NCBI RefSeq assembly: GCF_002005225.1
Contig: NZ_CP019724.1
Location: forward strand, 4,977,501 to 5,041,500
Length of the DNA: 64,000 nt
Direction of reading: 5' to 3'
Source of the DNA: Streptomyces pactum
Lineage (GTDB): Bacteria; Actinomycetota; Actinomycetes; Streptomycetales; Streptomycetaceae
Made by a program: the position numbers and the translations under genes. The notes under the pieces are model-generated. The model was not told where the DNA came from and did no database searches. It saw only the letters and a program-made list of their open reading frames with translations. Each line of letters begins with the position of its first letter. Position 1 is the first letter of the stretch. Shown in pieces: positions 44,562-53,759 of this stretch.

Positions 44562-44734
44562 ACTCCTCCCCGCGGCTTCCCGGTCCCCCCTTCGGGCGTC
44601 CTGCCGACTCCGCCTTCTCCGGTTCTCCCCCCGAAGCCGTCTCCAGCCCCCACCGCAGTGCCCCCGTCCCCCTCCCCGCCCCCGCCCACCACCCCACGTT
44701 CCGGGCGATACGCGAGCTAAGGAGCCCGCGATGA
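44558..44734 (+). CDS. Possible 58-residue coupling ORF between fruK and fruA
   Basis: A GTG at 44558 overlaps the fruK stop (GTGA) with GGAG eight bases upstream. The frame stays open to a TGA at 44732 that overlaps the fruA start (ATGA). The product begins MNSSPRLPGPPFGRPADSAF and is Pro/Ser-rich with no known motif. It exactly fills the gap, so ribosomes could travel from fruK into fruA. It may be a coupling leader rather than a functional protein, or chance. Confidence 0.45.
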   Translation: MNSSPRLPGPPFGRPADSAFSGSPPEAVSSPHRSAPVPLPAPAHHPTFRAIRELRSPR

Positions 44735-46944
44735 GCGACATGATCACGGCGGATCTGGTCGACCTCGACCTGTCCGCCGACACCAAGGAAGCGGCGGCGC
44801 GTGCCCTCGCCGAGCGGATGGTGGCCCAGGGCCGGGTGACCGACCTGGAGGGCTTCCTCGCCGACGTGGCCGCCCGTGAGGCGCAGATGCCGACCGGCCT
44901 CGACGGCGGCATCGGCATCCCGCACTGCCGCAGCGAGCACGTCACCGAGCCGACGCTCGCCTTCGGGCGCAGCGCGGCCGGAATCGACTTCGGGGCGGCG
45001 GACGGCCCGGCCGACCTGGTCTTCCTGATCGCCGCGCCGGCGGGCGCCGACGACGCCCACCTGACGATCCTCTCCTCACTGGCCCGGCAGTTGATGAACG
45101 CCGAGTTCACCACCGCGCTGCGGTCGGTGGGCGACGCGACCGCCGCCGCGGCGCTGATCCGCTCAGAGGCGCCGACCGGTGACGCGGGCGCCTCCGCAGG
45201 TGCCCCGGAGGGTGCCTCCGAAGGCGTCTCCGGCCGCGGCGGGGACTCCGTGGCGGTCTCGGCGGCGGCCTCCGCCGAGACCGCCACGGTCAGTACCGAC
45301 AAGGCGCACGAGCCCGGGACGCCCGGCCGGTCCGGACAGTCCGCCCAGTCCGGCGAGTCCGACCAGTCCGACCAGCCCGGTCGTTCCGGCCGGTCCGGTG
45401 AGTCCGGTCAGGCCGGGACGTCCGAGCAGCCGGAGCGTCCCTTCCGTATCGTCGCCGTCACCTCCTGCCCCACCGGCATCGCGCACACCTACATGGCGGC
45501 CGAGTCGCTGGAGAACGCGGGCCGCGAGTCGGGCGTCGAGGTCGTCGTCGAGACGCAGGGCTCGGCGGGCTTCACCCGGCTCGACCCGTCGGTGATCGAG
45601 GCGGCGGACGGCGTGATCTTCGCCCACGACGTGCCCGTACGCGACAAGGAACGCTTCGCCGGGAAGCCCACCGTCGACACCGGCGTCAAGGCGGCCATCA
45701 ACCGGCCCGGCGAGCTGATCGGCGAGGTCCGCGGGAAGGCGGCCCGGGGCGAGGTCACCGCGGCCGGTCCCGCGGGTGCGACGCCCGTCGAACGCGGCGG
45801 CGGATCCGGCGAGGGATACGGGACCAAGCTGCGCGTCTGGCTGATGTCCGGTGTCAGTTACATGGTCCCGTTCGTCGCCGCGGGCGGTCTGCTGATCGCC
45901 CTGGGCTTCGCCATCGGCGGCTACGAGATCAACCAGGCGCCGTCGGTGATGGACCACTTCGTGTGGTCCCAGGCGGACAGTTGGGCGGCGCTGCTGTTCC
46001 AGATCGGCGGCGTGGCGTTCGCCTTCCTCGTCCCGGTGCTGGCCGGCTACATCGCCTACGGCATGGCCGACCGGCCCGGCCTGGTCCCCGGGTTCGTCGG
46101 CGGCTCGATCGCGCTGACCATCAACGCCGGGTTCCTCGGCGGTCTGGCGGCCGGTCTGATCTCCGGTGCCGTGGTGATGGCGATCCAGCGGATACGCATC
46201 CCGGCGGCGGTGCGCGGGATCATGCCCGTGGTGGTGATCCCGCTGGTCTCCTCGGCGATCGTCGGGTTCCTGATGTTCGTGGTGATCGGCAAGCCCATCG
46301 CGTCCGCGCAGAAGGCGATGACCGACTGGCTGAGCGACCTGTCCGGTGCCAACGCGATCCTGCTCGGCGCCCTGCTCGGCCTGATGATGTGCTTCGACCT
46401 CGGCGGACCGGTCAACAAGGTCGCCTACGCCTTCGCCACCGCCGGCATCGCGGTCTCCGACCCCAGCGACTCGGCGATGAAGATCATGGCGGCGGTGATG
46501 GCGGCCGGTATGGTCCCGCCGCTGGCGATGGCCCTGGCCACGACCGTGCGCGGCAGGCTCTTCAACGCCGCCGAGCGCGAGAACGGCAAGGCCGCCTGGG
46601 TGCTGGGCGCCTCCTTCATCTCCGAGGGCGCGATCCCGTTCGCCGCGGCCGACCCGCTGCGGGTCATCCCGTCCTCCATGGTGGGCGGTGCGGTCACCGG
46701 CGCCCTGTCGATGGCCTTCGGCGCCACGCTGCGCGCCCCGCACGGCGGCATCTTCGTGGTCCCGCTGATCGGGAACCCGCTGCTCTACCTGGTCGCCATC
46801 GCGGCGGGCGTCTGCGTCACCGCGGCCCTGGTCATCGTCCTCAAGGGCCTGCGCAAGCCGGCGCAGGGAGCGGTGGCCCAAGGCCCGGGCGGCGCGGACC
46901 CGTCGGCTTCGACGCCGGGGGCGAAGCAGCCGGTGGCCGCGTAA
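44731..46944 (+). CDS. fruA: PTS fructose transporter, EIIA-EIIB-EIIC fusion
   Basis: 737 residues. EIIA at ~1-145 with phosphorylated His65 in GIGIPHCRSEH. A Ser/Gly/Gln-rich linker with SGQSAQSGESDQS repeats covers ~148-236. EIIB at ~237-335 has Cys246 in VAVTSCPTGIAHTYMAAESLE. EIIC at ~360-710 has about nine membrane helices (VSYMVPFVAAGGLLIALGFAI, LMMCFDLGGPVNKVAYAF). It imports fructose as fructose 1-phosphate for FruK. GGAG lies shortly before the ATG. Confidence 0.95.
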   Translation: MSDMITADLVDLDLSADTKEAAARALAERMVAQGRVTDLEGFLADVAAREAQMPTGLDGGIGIPHCRSEHVTEPTLAFGRSAAGIDFGAADGPADLVFLIAAPAGADDAHLTILSSLARQLMNAEFTTALRSVGDATAAAALIRSEAPTGDAGASAGAPEGASEGVSGRGGDSVAVSAAASAETATVSTDKAHEPGTPGRSGQSAQSGESDQSDQPGRSGRSGESGQAGTSEQPERPFRIVAVTSCPTGIAHTYMAAESLENAGRESGVEVVVETQGSAGFTRLDPSVIEAADGVIFAHDVPVRDKERFAGKPTVDTGVKAAINRPGELIGEVRGKAARGEVTAAGPAGATPVERGGGSGEGYGTKLRVWLMSGVSYMVPFVAAGGLLIALGFAIGGYEINQAPSVMDHFVWSQADSWAALLFQIGGVAFAFLVPVLAGYIAYGMADRPGLVPGFVGGSIALTINAGFLGGLAAGLISGAVVMAIQRIRIPAAVRGIMPVVVIPLVSSAIVGFLMFVVIGKPIASAQKAMTDWLSDLSGANAILLGALLGLMMCFDLGGPVNKVAYAFATAGIAVSDPSDSAMKIMAAVMAAGMVPPLAMALATTVRGRLFNAAERENGKAAWVLGASFISEGAIPFAAADPLRVIPSSMVGGAVTGALSMAFGATLRAPHGGIFVVPLIGNPLLYLVAIAAGVCVTAALVIVLKGLRKPAQGAVAQGPGGADPSASTPGAKQPVAA

Positions 46945-47217
46945 GGCGCCGGTCGTCGCCGGTGGTTCACGGGCCGGGCTCCGCGAGGGGCCCGGCCCGG
47001 CGGCGTTCGCACCGCGCTCCTGGAAGCCCTTCCAGAGGACCCTCCGGAAGAACTCTCGGGGTGGTGGACACGCTGGGAGCCGAGCGGGGAACCTACGGGA
47101 ACCCGCCGGGAACCCGCCGGGAACCCGCCGGGAACCCACTGGGAGGCCCGCTGGGAGGCCCTGCGGAGTCCCTTCTAAGAGCCCCGCCAGGAGGCCCGCG
47201 CCCTTCTGGGAGACCCG
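46945..47217. repeat. Intergenic repeats downstream of fruA
   Basis: Between convergent fruA and the DUF6227 gene. GGGAACCCGCC-type 11-bp units repeat near 47094-47140 and GGGAGGCCCGC-type units follow. No gene seen. Confidence 0.6.
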
Positions 47218-47964
47218 CTAGGAGACCTGCGCCGCGCGCCGTTCCATCGCGTGGCGGGCGGTGTCCTCGCTGTCGTACACCTCGCACATGTGCCGCCCGT
47301 CGGGCGTGGCCGTGTGCTCGACCTCCCAGAGGGAGACCTCCGCGCCGTCACGCAGCAGGAACGCGTGCTCGTAGAGCGAGAAGCCGATCCGGGCGCGGCC
47401 CGCGCGGCCGGGGCCGCCGAAGGCCTGGGTGATCCGGTGCGCGGACGCCGTCGTCAGCAGGGCGGCGAGGTCGGCGCCGGGCCGGTCCGGGTTCTCCGCG
47501 CGGCGCAGCAGCCGGCGTGCGTGGTCCGCCGAGGCGTCGGGCACGTACGCGTGCCGCGGGGTGGGGGCCGGGGCGAGCTGCACCTGCACGGGGAGTTCGA
47601 AGTCGGGTGTCTCCGGCGGCAGCGCCAGCCGGGCGGTCGCGGTGCGCAGTTCCTCCTCGTCGACGTACACCTCGTGCTGCGGTTCGCTGCCCGGGGCGGT
47701 GTTGTGGACGAGCTCCCAGAGCGTGACCGCCGAGCCGTCGGCGAGCAGCCAGGTGTGCCGGTACGTCTCGCGGTGCAGCCCCGCGCTGTGGTGCGCGGAG
47801 TGCAGGGAACCGTCGTGCGCCAGCGCGCAGTCGAGTTGTCGTATCGTCTCGTCGGGCAGCTCGAACGAGTTCAATGCGCGACCGAGCAGTCGCATGAGGT
47901 GCTCCTCCGGAGACTCGGGCGACTCGGGTGGTTCGTACGCTGCCGTCTCGTACGGAACGCTCAA
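47218..47964 (-). CDS. DUF6227-like protein
   Basis: 248 residues, acidic, soluble. It appears to contain two related halves: WLLADGSAVTLWELVHNTAPGSEPQHEVYVDEEELRTATARL and FLLRDGAEVSLWEVEHTATPDGRHMCEVYDSEDTARHAMERR. The internal duplication of about 130 residues is visible by eye. I associate the family with DUF6227, found in Streptomyces; function unknown. It converges on fruA. Confidence 0.7.
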   Translation of the reverse strand: MSVPYETAAYEPPESPESPEEHLMRLLGRALNSFELPDETIRQLDCALAHDGSLHSAHHSAGLHRETYRHTWLLADGSAVTLWELVHNTAPGSEPQHEVYVDEEELRTATARLALPPETPDFELPVQVQLAPAPTPRHAYVPDASADHARRLLRRAENPDRPGADLAALLTTASAHRITQAFGGPGRAGRARIGFSLYEHAFLLRDGAEVSLWEVEHTATPDGRHMCEVYDSEDTARHAMERRAAQVS

Positions 47965-48141
47965 GGTTTCTCCCGGCGTTGCTGCATGTCACCTTGTGGG
48001 TGCATACCGTAGCCCCTCGGTCGGACATCATGTCCGGGAACCGAGAAAACGTACGCACGAAAAACGCGCGGGCCGCGCGAAAAGTTCCCGCGCGACCCGA
48101 CGGAATGTCAAAATCCGCTGCTCAGCGGGACCGTCGGCCGA

Positions 48142-49365
48142 TCAGGCGGCGCTTCCGGCAACCCACTCGCTCCAGTCCATGTTCCAGCCGTTGAGCCCGT
48201 TGTCCGGCGCCACCGTGTCGTCCGGGGAGTTCTTGACGACCACGACGTCCCCGATGAGCGAACTGTCGTAGAACCACTTGGCGGGGGTGTCGCCCTGCCC
48301 GCCCCGGACGTCCCGCAGCCCGACGCAGCCGTGGCTGGTGCCCTGGCGGCCGAAGGGCGGATTGCCCTGGTTGTACCAGTAGTTGCCGTGGAGGAAGGTA
48401 CCGGAGGTAGTCAGCCGCATGGCGTGCGGCACGTCCGGGATGTCGTACTCGCCGCCGAGCCCCACCGTCCGGCTGTCCATACGGGTCTGCAGGATCTTCT
48501 CGGAGATGACCATCTGCCCGTTGTACGTGGTGTGCCGGGCGTCACCCGCCGAGACCGGGACGCTCTTGACGGTCTCGCCGTCGCGCACGACCGTCATGGT
48601 CTGCGTGTCGGCGTCCACCGTGGAGACCTGCGCACGGCCCACGGTGAAGGTGACGGTCTTCTTCTGCACGCCGTAGACGTCGTTCGCGCCCTCCACCCCG
48701 TCCAGGTCGATCCTCATCGTGACCTTGGAGCCGGCCTTCCAGTACTCCTCGGGCCGGAAGTCGAGCCGCTGCGAGCCGAACCAGTGCCCGACCACCCGCT
48801 GCCCGCTGCTTGAGGTGACCTCGATGTGCGACTGCACGCTCTTCCTGTCGCTGATGGCCTTGTCGAACTTGAACGACACCGGCATCCCCACGCCCACCGT
48901 GGTGCCGCCGTCCGGGGTGTACGTGCCGATGAAACTGTTGGCCGGGGAGACGGTGGTGAAGACCGAGTCGGCGGCGGCCGTGCGGCCGTCGGCGTCCTTC
49001 GCGGTCGCCGTGATCCGGTACTTCGTGCCGCGCTCCAACTGCTCCTTCGGCTTCCAGACGGCGCCGTCGGCGGAGACCTCGCCCGGTACGACCGCGCCCG
49101 TCTCCGGCACCGTCATCTTCACGTCCGTCAGCCTGCCGTCGCTGACCTGCACGCCGGTCGCGTTGATCGAGGCGCCGGCCGAGCCGTCCTTCGCCGAGAT
49201 CACGACCTTCGCGACCGAGGTCCTGGGGGAGTCCGCGCCCCCGTCGCCGCCCTTCTCGTCGTCGGCGCTGGCGCTTCCGCCGCAGGCGGTGAGGGTGAGG
49301 GCACCGATCACCAGGGCGGCAACGGCCCCCGGCGCGCGCCGCGATGCTATGTCCGGCGTTGTCAC
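48142..49365 (-). CDS. L,D-transpeptidase lipoprotein (YkuD family)
   Basis: 407 residues. A lipoprotein signal (AVAALVIGALTLTACGG) is followed by Ig-like domains (VKMTVPETGAVVPGEVSADG, VGMPVSFKFDKAI...) and a YkuD domain with HGNYWYNQGNPPFGRQGTSHGCVGLRD. The nucleophile is Cys347 within SHGC. It makes 3-3 cross-links in peptidoglycan. The GTG at 49365 is chosen because GGAGC lies six bases upstream and it puts the lipobox at a proper distance. Confidence 0.93.
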   Translation of the reverse strand: MTTPDIASRRAPGAVAALVIGALTLTACGGSASADDEKGGDGGADSPRTSVAKVVISAKDGSAGASINATGVQVSDGRLTDVKMTVPETGAVVPGEVSADGAVWKPKEQLERGTKYRITATAKDADGRTAAADSVFTTVSPANSFIGTYTPDGGTTVGVGMPVSFKFDKAISDRKSVQSHIEVTSSSGQRVVGHWFGSQRLDFRPEEYWKAGSKVTMRIDLDGVEGANDVYGVQKKTVTFTVGRAQVSTVDADTQTMTVVRDGETVKSVPVSAGDARHTTYNGQMVISEKILQTRMDSRTVGLGGEYDIPDVPHAMRLTTSGTFLHGNYWYNQGNPPFGRQGTSHGCVGLRDVRGGQGDTPAKWFYDSSLIGDVVVVKNSPDDTVAPDNGLNGWNMDWSEWVAGSAA

Positions 49366-49694
49366 GGGCTGCTCCAGGTTCGGTTGGTGTGCGGTGTTCG
49401 CTTCAGCCCTGTAGAGGCGGCCGACGGCCGACGGGGTTCCCACCGGCCGCCCGGAGCACCGACACGTGACAGAACCAGGACAATCACGTGCTCGTGACAA
49501 GCACCCGCTCGGGACGGTCGGTTGCCCGGACCGCTACCGGTTCGGGACGGCCGGGTGTCTGGGACGCCTCCGGTTCGGGACGGCCGTCGGCTCGGGACGG
49601 CCGGGTGCCTGGGACGCCACCGGCTTGGGACGGCCTCCGGCTCAGGGCGGCCGCCATCCGAGGTGGGCTCGGGGCGGCCGCCGCCCGATTCCGG
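49366..49694. repeat. Intergenic region with degenerate CGGGACGGCC repeats
   Basis: From about 49500 to 49640, units like TTCGGGACGGCCGGGTG and TGGGACGCCACCGG recur with a period near 30-60 bp. The promoter of the transpeptidase gene must lie in the first ~130 bases. No gene seen. Confidence 0.6.
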
Positions 49695-50738
49695 TCAACC
49701 GGTCCTGTCCGGCCTGCCGTAGAGCTCCTCGTACGACGGCCACGCCCCGCCCGGCCCGTCCACCGGCTCGGCGGCCCGGACCGCCCGCACGATCGCGCGC
49801 GTCACCATGTCCGCGCCGGCCGCCAGCACCTCGTTCAGCGCGAGCGGCTGAGCCGCGTCGAGCGGGCGCCGTCCGGTCGCCAGGGCGAACACCGTGTCCC
49901 CGTCGCTGAGCAGGTGCACCGGCCGCACGGCACGCGCGATGCCGTCGTGCGCCGTGCCGGCCAGCTTCTGCGCCTGAGCCTTGGACAGGTCCGCGTCGGT
50001 GGCGACCACGGCGAGCGTGGTGTTCAGCGGGGGCGGCGCGTTCCTCGCCGCGACCTCGGCGAGACGCCGTCCCGCCGCCTCGTGAACGTCCCGCGCCGGG
50101 TACTCCACCCGCCCGCCCCGGAACAACTCCCCGTACAGCACCCCCGTTTCCGGATCCGTCACCGATCCCGCCGCGTTGGCCACCGCCAGCGCCGCCACCG
50201 TGATCCCCGAGTCCAGCACGGTGCTCGAGGTGCCGATCCCGCCCTTCAGCGTGCCGACCACGGCTCCCGTGCCCGCACCGACACACCCCTCGGCCACCCT
50301 CGCGCCCGGCGTACTCGCGTGGGCCGCCTCGACCGCCGCCCGCCCGGTGGCCGCGTCCGGCCTGGCCCGGAAGTCGCCCCCGCGCCCCAGGTCGAAGACA
50401 CAGGCCGCGGGCACCACCGGCACCACGTGCGCGGGGTCCGGGCCGACGCGCACCCCACGGCCCCGCTCCTCCAGCCAGGCCATCACCCCGGACGCCGCGT
50501 CGAGCCCGTACGCGCTGCCGCCGGTCAGCACCACCGCCTGGACCTTCTGCACCAGGTTGCGCGGATCGAGCGCGTCCGTCTCCTTGGTGCCGGGACCGCC
50601 GCCGCGCACGTCCACGGCGGCGACCGCGCCGTCCTCCGGTGCCAGTACCACCGTCGTGCCCGTGAGCCACCCGTCGCCGGTGCGCGTCGCATGCCCCACC
50701 AGCAGGCCGGTGACGTCCGTCAATGCGTCAACTGTCAT
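49695..50738 (-). CDS. P1-family peptidase (DmpA/S58 type)
   Basis: 347 residues. Features of the DmpA Ntn-hydrolase family: TDVTGLLVGHATRTGDGWLTGTTVVLAPEDGAVAAVDVRGGGPGTKETD at the start, VLTGGSAYGLDAASGVMAWLEERGRG, and VAEGCVGAGTGAVVGTLKGGIGT. Known members are aminopeptidases that self-cleave. ATG at 50738 is chosen. It lies about 160 bp upstream (5') of nothing on its own strand except LtrA's stop; co-transcription with the LtrA gene is possible. Confidence 0.85.
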   Translation of the reverse strand: MTVDALTDVTGLLVGHATRTGDGWLTGTTVVLAPEDGAVAAVDVRGGGPGTKETDALDPRNLVQKVQAVVLTGGSAYGLDAASGVMAWLEERGRGVRVGPDPAHVVPVVPAACVFDLGRGGDFRARPDAATGRAAVEAAHASTPGARVAEGCVGAGTGAVVGTLKGGIGTSSTVLDSGITVAALAVANAAGSVTDPETGVLYGELFRGGRVEYPARDVHEAAGRRLAEVAARNAPPPLNTTLAVVATDADLSKAQAQKLAGTAHDGIARAVRPVHLLSDGDTVFALATGRRPLDAAQPLALNEVLAAGADMVTRAIVRAVRAAEPVDGPGGAWPSYEELYGRPDRTG

Positions 50739-50899
50739 ACCGCCAGTCTCGTGCAGGCATCCGCGCCTCCGACGGCATGAGGAACCCGCGCCCGACCGCG
50801 GCGACAGCACCGGGTCAGCAAGCCGCGTCGAGCGACCACGACAGACGACCGCACCAGCGGCAGGCAGGCGACTCCTCACGCGGCAGGCAGGCGACCGCC

Positions 50900-52129
50900 T
50901 CACGCGGCGGGCGCCGCCCTCCCCCGCACCGCCGCGGCACGCCGCGCGGTGAGCGCCACCCCGACGGCGACGGCCGCAGCCAGGACGGTCCCCGCCAGGA
51001 GCACCGCCAGGTCACCGAGGAGGGTGCAGCACAGCACCAGCAGCGCGGCCGTCGGCAGCACCGACTGCTCGGCGATGCCCTTCTTGAAGTGCCGTGCGTG
51101 CAGCGCCCACACCGTGAGCAGGAACAGTGCCGTGGGCAGGGTCACCGCGGCGGACGCCGCGAGCGTCGAGATGTGCGCCTTGCCCACCGCCTGCTCCACC
51201 GCAACCTCCAGGCCCGCGCCGATCGCGGCCGCCGAGGCGAACACCAGGTAGTGCCCGTAGCCCCACAGGAACGACTGTCTGTTGGAGCGCAGATGGCCGT
51301 GGACGGGCACCACGAAGTAGGTCCACCACGCGGCGAAGACGATCAGCAGCCCGCCGGCCGCGATCGGCAGCAGTTCGCCCAGGGCGTCGTTCTCGTCGAT
51401 GCCCGACTTCACCGCGACCGTGGCCGCGGCGATGGTCTCGCCGAGCACGATGATCGTGAACAGCCCGTACCGCTCGGCGATGTGGTGCGGATGCCAGGAC
51501 GACGGATGCGTCCGCTCGGCGAACGCCGGCACGGACAGCTCCAGCACCACCATCACCAGGAACAGCCAGCCCCGACCGCCCTCCGGCAGCAACACCAGCC
51601 CCAGCCAGCCGACCTGGCAGACCAGCACGCCACCGGCGTATTCCAGGGCCATGGCGCGCTCCGCGGGCACGCCGGAACGGGCCGCCCTGAGCCACTGCGC
51701 CGACATCGCCACCCGCATGATCACGTAGCCGAGGACGACGGCGGTCCAGTCGTGGTCCTCGAAGGCCCGCGAGACCCCGGCCGCGAGGACCAGCACACCG
51801 GCGATCTGCACCAGGGTGACGATCCGGTAGAGCACGTCGTCGTTGTCGTACGCCGAGGCGAACCAGGTGAAGTTCATCCACGCCCACCAGATGGCGAAGA
51901 AGACCATGGCGTAGTTGAGGACGCCTTCGCCGGCGTGGCCCTCGGCGACCGAGTGCACCAACTGGACGCCCGCCTGGGCGACGGCGACGACGAAACACAG
52001 GTCGAAGAAGAGCTCCAGCGGCGTGGCGGCACGGTGCGCCTCGTGCCGGCCGCGGGCCGTCAGCCGGCGCACCGGGGGCCGGGCGTCGGGCGGGCCGGAG
52101 GACGCGCTTGCGGGACGCGGGCTGGACAT
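50900..52129 (-). CDS. Low temperature requirement protein A (LtrA) family membrane protein
   Basis: 409 residues with about 12 membrane helices. Family motifs: ATPLELFFDLCFVVAVAQAG, WWAWMNFTWFASAYDNDD, ERYGLFTIIVLGETIAA and FLWGYGHYLVFASAAAIGAG. Originally linked to cold growth in Listeria; biochemical role unknown. There are two adjacent ATGs; that at 52129 is preferred because GGGAG is five bases away. The Pro/Ala-rich N-terminal ~25 residues are probably cytosolic. Confidence 0.88.
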   Translation of the reverse strand: MSSPRPASASSGPPDARPPVRRLTARGRHEAHRAATPLELFFDLCFVVAVAQAGVQLVHSVAEGHAGEGVLNYAMVFFAIWWAWMNFTWFASAYDNDDVLYRIVTLVQIAGVLVLAAGVSRAFEDHDWTAVVLGYVIMRVAMSAQWLRAARSGVPAERAMALEYAGGVLVCQVGWLGLVLLPEGGRGWLFLVMVVLELSVPAFAERTHPSSWHPHHIAERYGLFTIIVLGETIAAATVAVKSGIDENDALGELLPIAAGGLLIVFAAWWTYFVVPVHGHLRSNRQSFLWGYGHYLVFASAAAIGAGLEVAVEQAVGKAHISTLAASAAVTLPTALFLLTVWALHARHFKKGIAEQSVLPTAALLVLCCTLLGDLAVLLAGTVLAAAVAVGVALTARRAAAVRGRAAPAA

Positions 52130-52242
52130 CATGACTCCCAGCACAGCAGAGACGGCACGGGCGCGCTCCCCGGACGGCACCGTCCGCCGGGACCGGCCGG
52201 GCAGGCGGGGGGCCCGCACGGAACGGGCCGTACTCTGGAGTC

Positions 52243-52419
52243 ATGAGCACCACGCCCGAACCCGAGCCCCCCGCGCCCAGGCCCGCGCTGGTCTTCGACG
52301 ACCCGCTGGACCAGCAGACCTCGGACGACACCGACCGGGGATGGGGCGAGCGGCCCGAGGGCGACAGCGCGGCCGACCTGAAGCGCTTCCTCGACGAGAA
52401 GCCGCCCCACCACCTGTGA
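52243..52419 (+). CDS. Small conserved-looking protein (58 aa)
   Basis: ATG at 52243, stop at 52417. The sequence starts MSTTPEPEPPAPRPALVFDD and ends with DSAADLKRFLDEKPPHHL, highly acidic with strong G/C third positions. GGAG lies very close to the ATG. It resembles small Streptomyces proteins annotated as hypothetical. Divergent from the LtrA gene, convergent with mscL. No motif. Confidence 0.6.
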   Translation: MSTTPEPEPPAPRPALVFDDPLDQQTSDDTDRGWGERPEGDSAADLKRFLDEKPPHHL

Positions 52420-52468
52420 GCCGTGCGGGCACCCGCCCGCCGCCGAGCCGTTCTGGCCGAGGGCGGTC

Positions 52469-52939
52469 CTACGGGCGGTCGTGACCGGAACCGCGCTGCG
52501 CGACCAGCGCGTCCCGGATCTCCTTGAGCACCTCCAGCTCGGAGACTTCGACGATCTCCTGCGTGCCCTCCTTCGCCTTGCGGCGGGCCTCCTGCCGGGC
52601 CAGGTACTTCGCCATGGGCAGGACCATCAGGAAGTAGACGACGGCCGCGGTGATCAGGAAGGTGAGGGTGGCGCCCAGCACCGACCCCCAGAGGATGCGC
52701 ACGCCCGTGGCGGCGTCGCCGGTACCCGTGCACGGGCCCTTGAGGCAGGAACTGTAACTGTCCAGGCTCTTGGTGCCGAACGCTCCGATCAGGGGGTTGA
52801 TGATCCCCTTCACCACCGAGTTGACGATGTTGGTGAAGGCGGCTCCGATGACCACCGCCACCGCCAGGTCGATGACGTTTCCGCGCATCAGGAAGGCCTT
52901 GAAGCCCTGCCAGACGCTCGGCTCGTTCTTCTCGCTCAC
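52469..52939 (-). CDS. mscL: Large-conductance mechanosensitive channel
   Basis: 156 residues. MscL signature in the first helix (WQGFKAFLMRGNVIDLAVAVVIGAAFTNIVNSVVKGIINPLIG), a periplasmic loop with an extra Cys pair (SCLKGPCTG), a second helix (GATLTFLITAAVVYFLMVLP) and a cytoplasmic helical bundle (EVLKEIRDALVAQR). It releases solutes on hypo-osmotic shock. The GTG at 52939 (MSEKNEPSVW) is chosen because GAGGAG lies about ten bases upstream. Confidence 0.93.
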   Translation of the reverse strand: MSEKNEPSVWQGFKAFLMRGNVIDLAVAVVIGAAFTNIVNSVVKGIINPLIGAFGTKSLDSYSSCLKGPCTGTGDAATGVRILWGSVLGATLTFLITAAVVYFLMVLPMAKYLARQEARRKAKEGTQEIVEVSELEVLKEIRDALVAQRGSGHDRP

Positions 52940-53080
52940 CTCGGGAGCTCTCCTCATGTGCACAGGTCGTGGGAGACCGGGTCTCGCACGGACAGGGTGT
53001 GGAACAAAACGCTCCGCAACCTACGTCAGCGTTGGGCCGTCCTGTCCAATCAGGTCCCTCGAACGAGGGACTTGACGGGC

Positions 53081-53659
53081 TCAGCACAGCGTCACCGCCA
53101 ACCGCGACCGGGCGCCGGCGCCGACCAGTCGGTGCGCGGTGGCGCGTGGCACCGAGACCACGACCAGCGCCCCGCCCGCCGCGGTACCGTCCAAGGGCTC
53201 CGGCACCTGCGTCACCTGCGCTCCACGCGCGATCACGGAGGCGTCGCCCGCGCCGCCGTCCCCGGCGGCGACGACGTCGACCCGGTCGCCCGGCCTGAGC
53301 AGCCGCACCGTCGCCGCGTCGGCGATCCGTACCGGCGCCGCCACGAGCCGCGCGCCGTGCCGCTTGCCCGCCGTCTCCCTGTCCCGTCCCGGCTCCGTCA
53401 CCGGGTGTCCGCGGGCCCGCCGGGCGTCCTGCGCGCCGGCTCCCGGGAGCGGGCCCGCCGCCACCAGCGCGGCGGCGGTGACGGCGAGCCCGGCGGCCAC
53501 GGCACGTCGCCGGTGACGTACGAGCCGGTGCAACTGCCGGTGCGCACCGCGCACCCGGACCGGGGAGAAGTGCGGCACCTCGCACGTGGGCGGCGCGTCG
53601 GTGCCGAGCGGGAGCGGGAGCGGGGAGGGAACGGTGGGACGGGACACGGTGACCACCAC
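53081..53659 (-). CDS. CpaB/RcpC-like SAF-domain membrane protein
   Basis: 192 residues. A basic N-terminus, one membrane anchor (RAVAAGLAVTAAALVAAGPL) and a C-terminal region (RLVAAPVRIADAATVRLLRPGDRVDVVAAG ... GALVVVSVPRATAHRLVGA) that matches RcpC/CpaB C-terminal domains of Flp-pilus systems. No other pilus genes are nearby, so it is a stand-alone homologue of uncertain role. Start taken at 53659. Confidence 0.7.
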   Translation of the reverse strand: MVVTVSRPTVPSPLPLPLGTDAPPTCEVPHFSPVRVRGAHRQLHRLVRHRRRAVAAGLAVTAAALVAAGPLPGAGAQDARRARGHPVTEPGRDRETAGKRHGARLVAAPVRIADAATVRLLRPGDRVDVVAAGDGGAGDASVIARGAQVTQVPEPLDGTAAGGALVVVSVPRATAHRLVGAGARSRLAVTLC

Positions 53660-53759
53660 CTGTGACGAGGGGACGAGGGATCGGCTTGCGCTCCCACGAT
53701 GAGGCTTCTCGCCGGCCCCCGCCGAAGCCCGTGCGTCACCGGTCGGTTGTGGAGAACTC

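Noticed and set aside
42783..45302. 839-codon minus-strand frame
   Set aside because: Antisense to fruR, fruK and the start of fruA, which have complete motifs.
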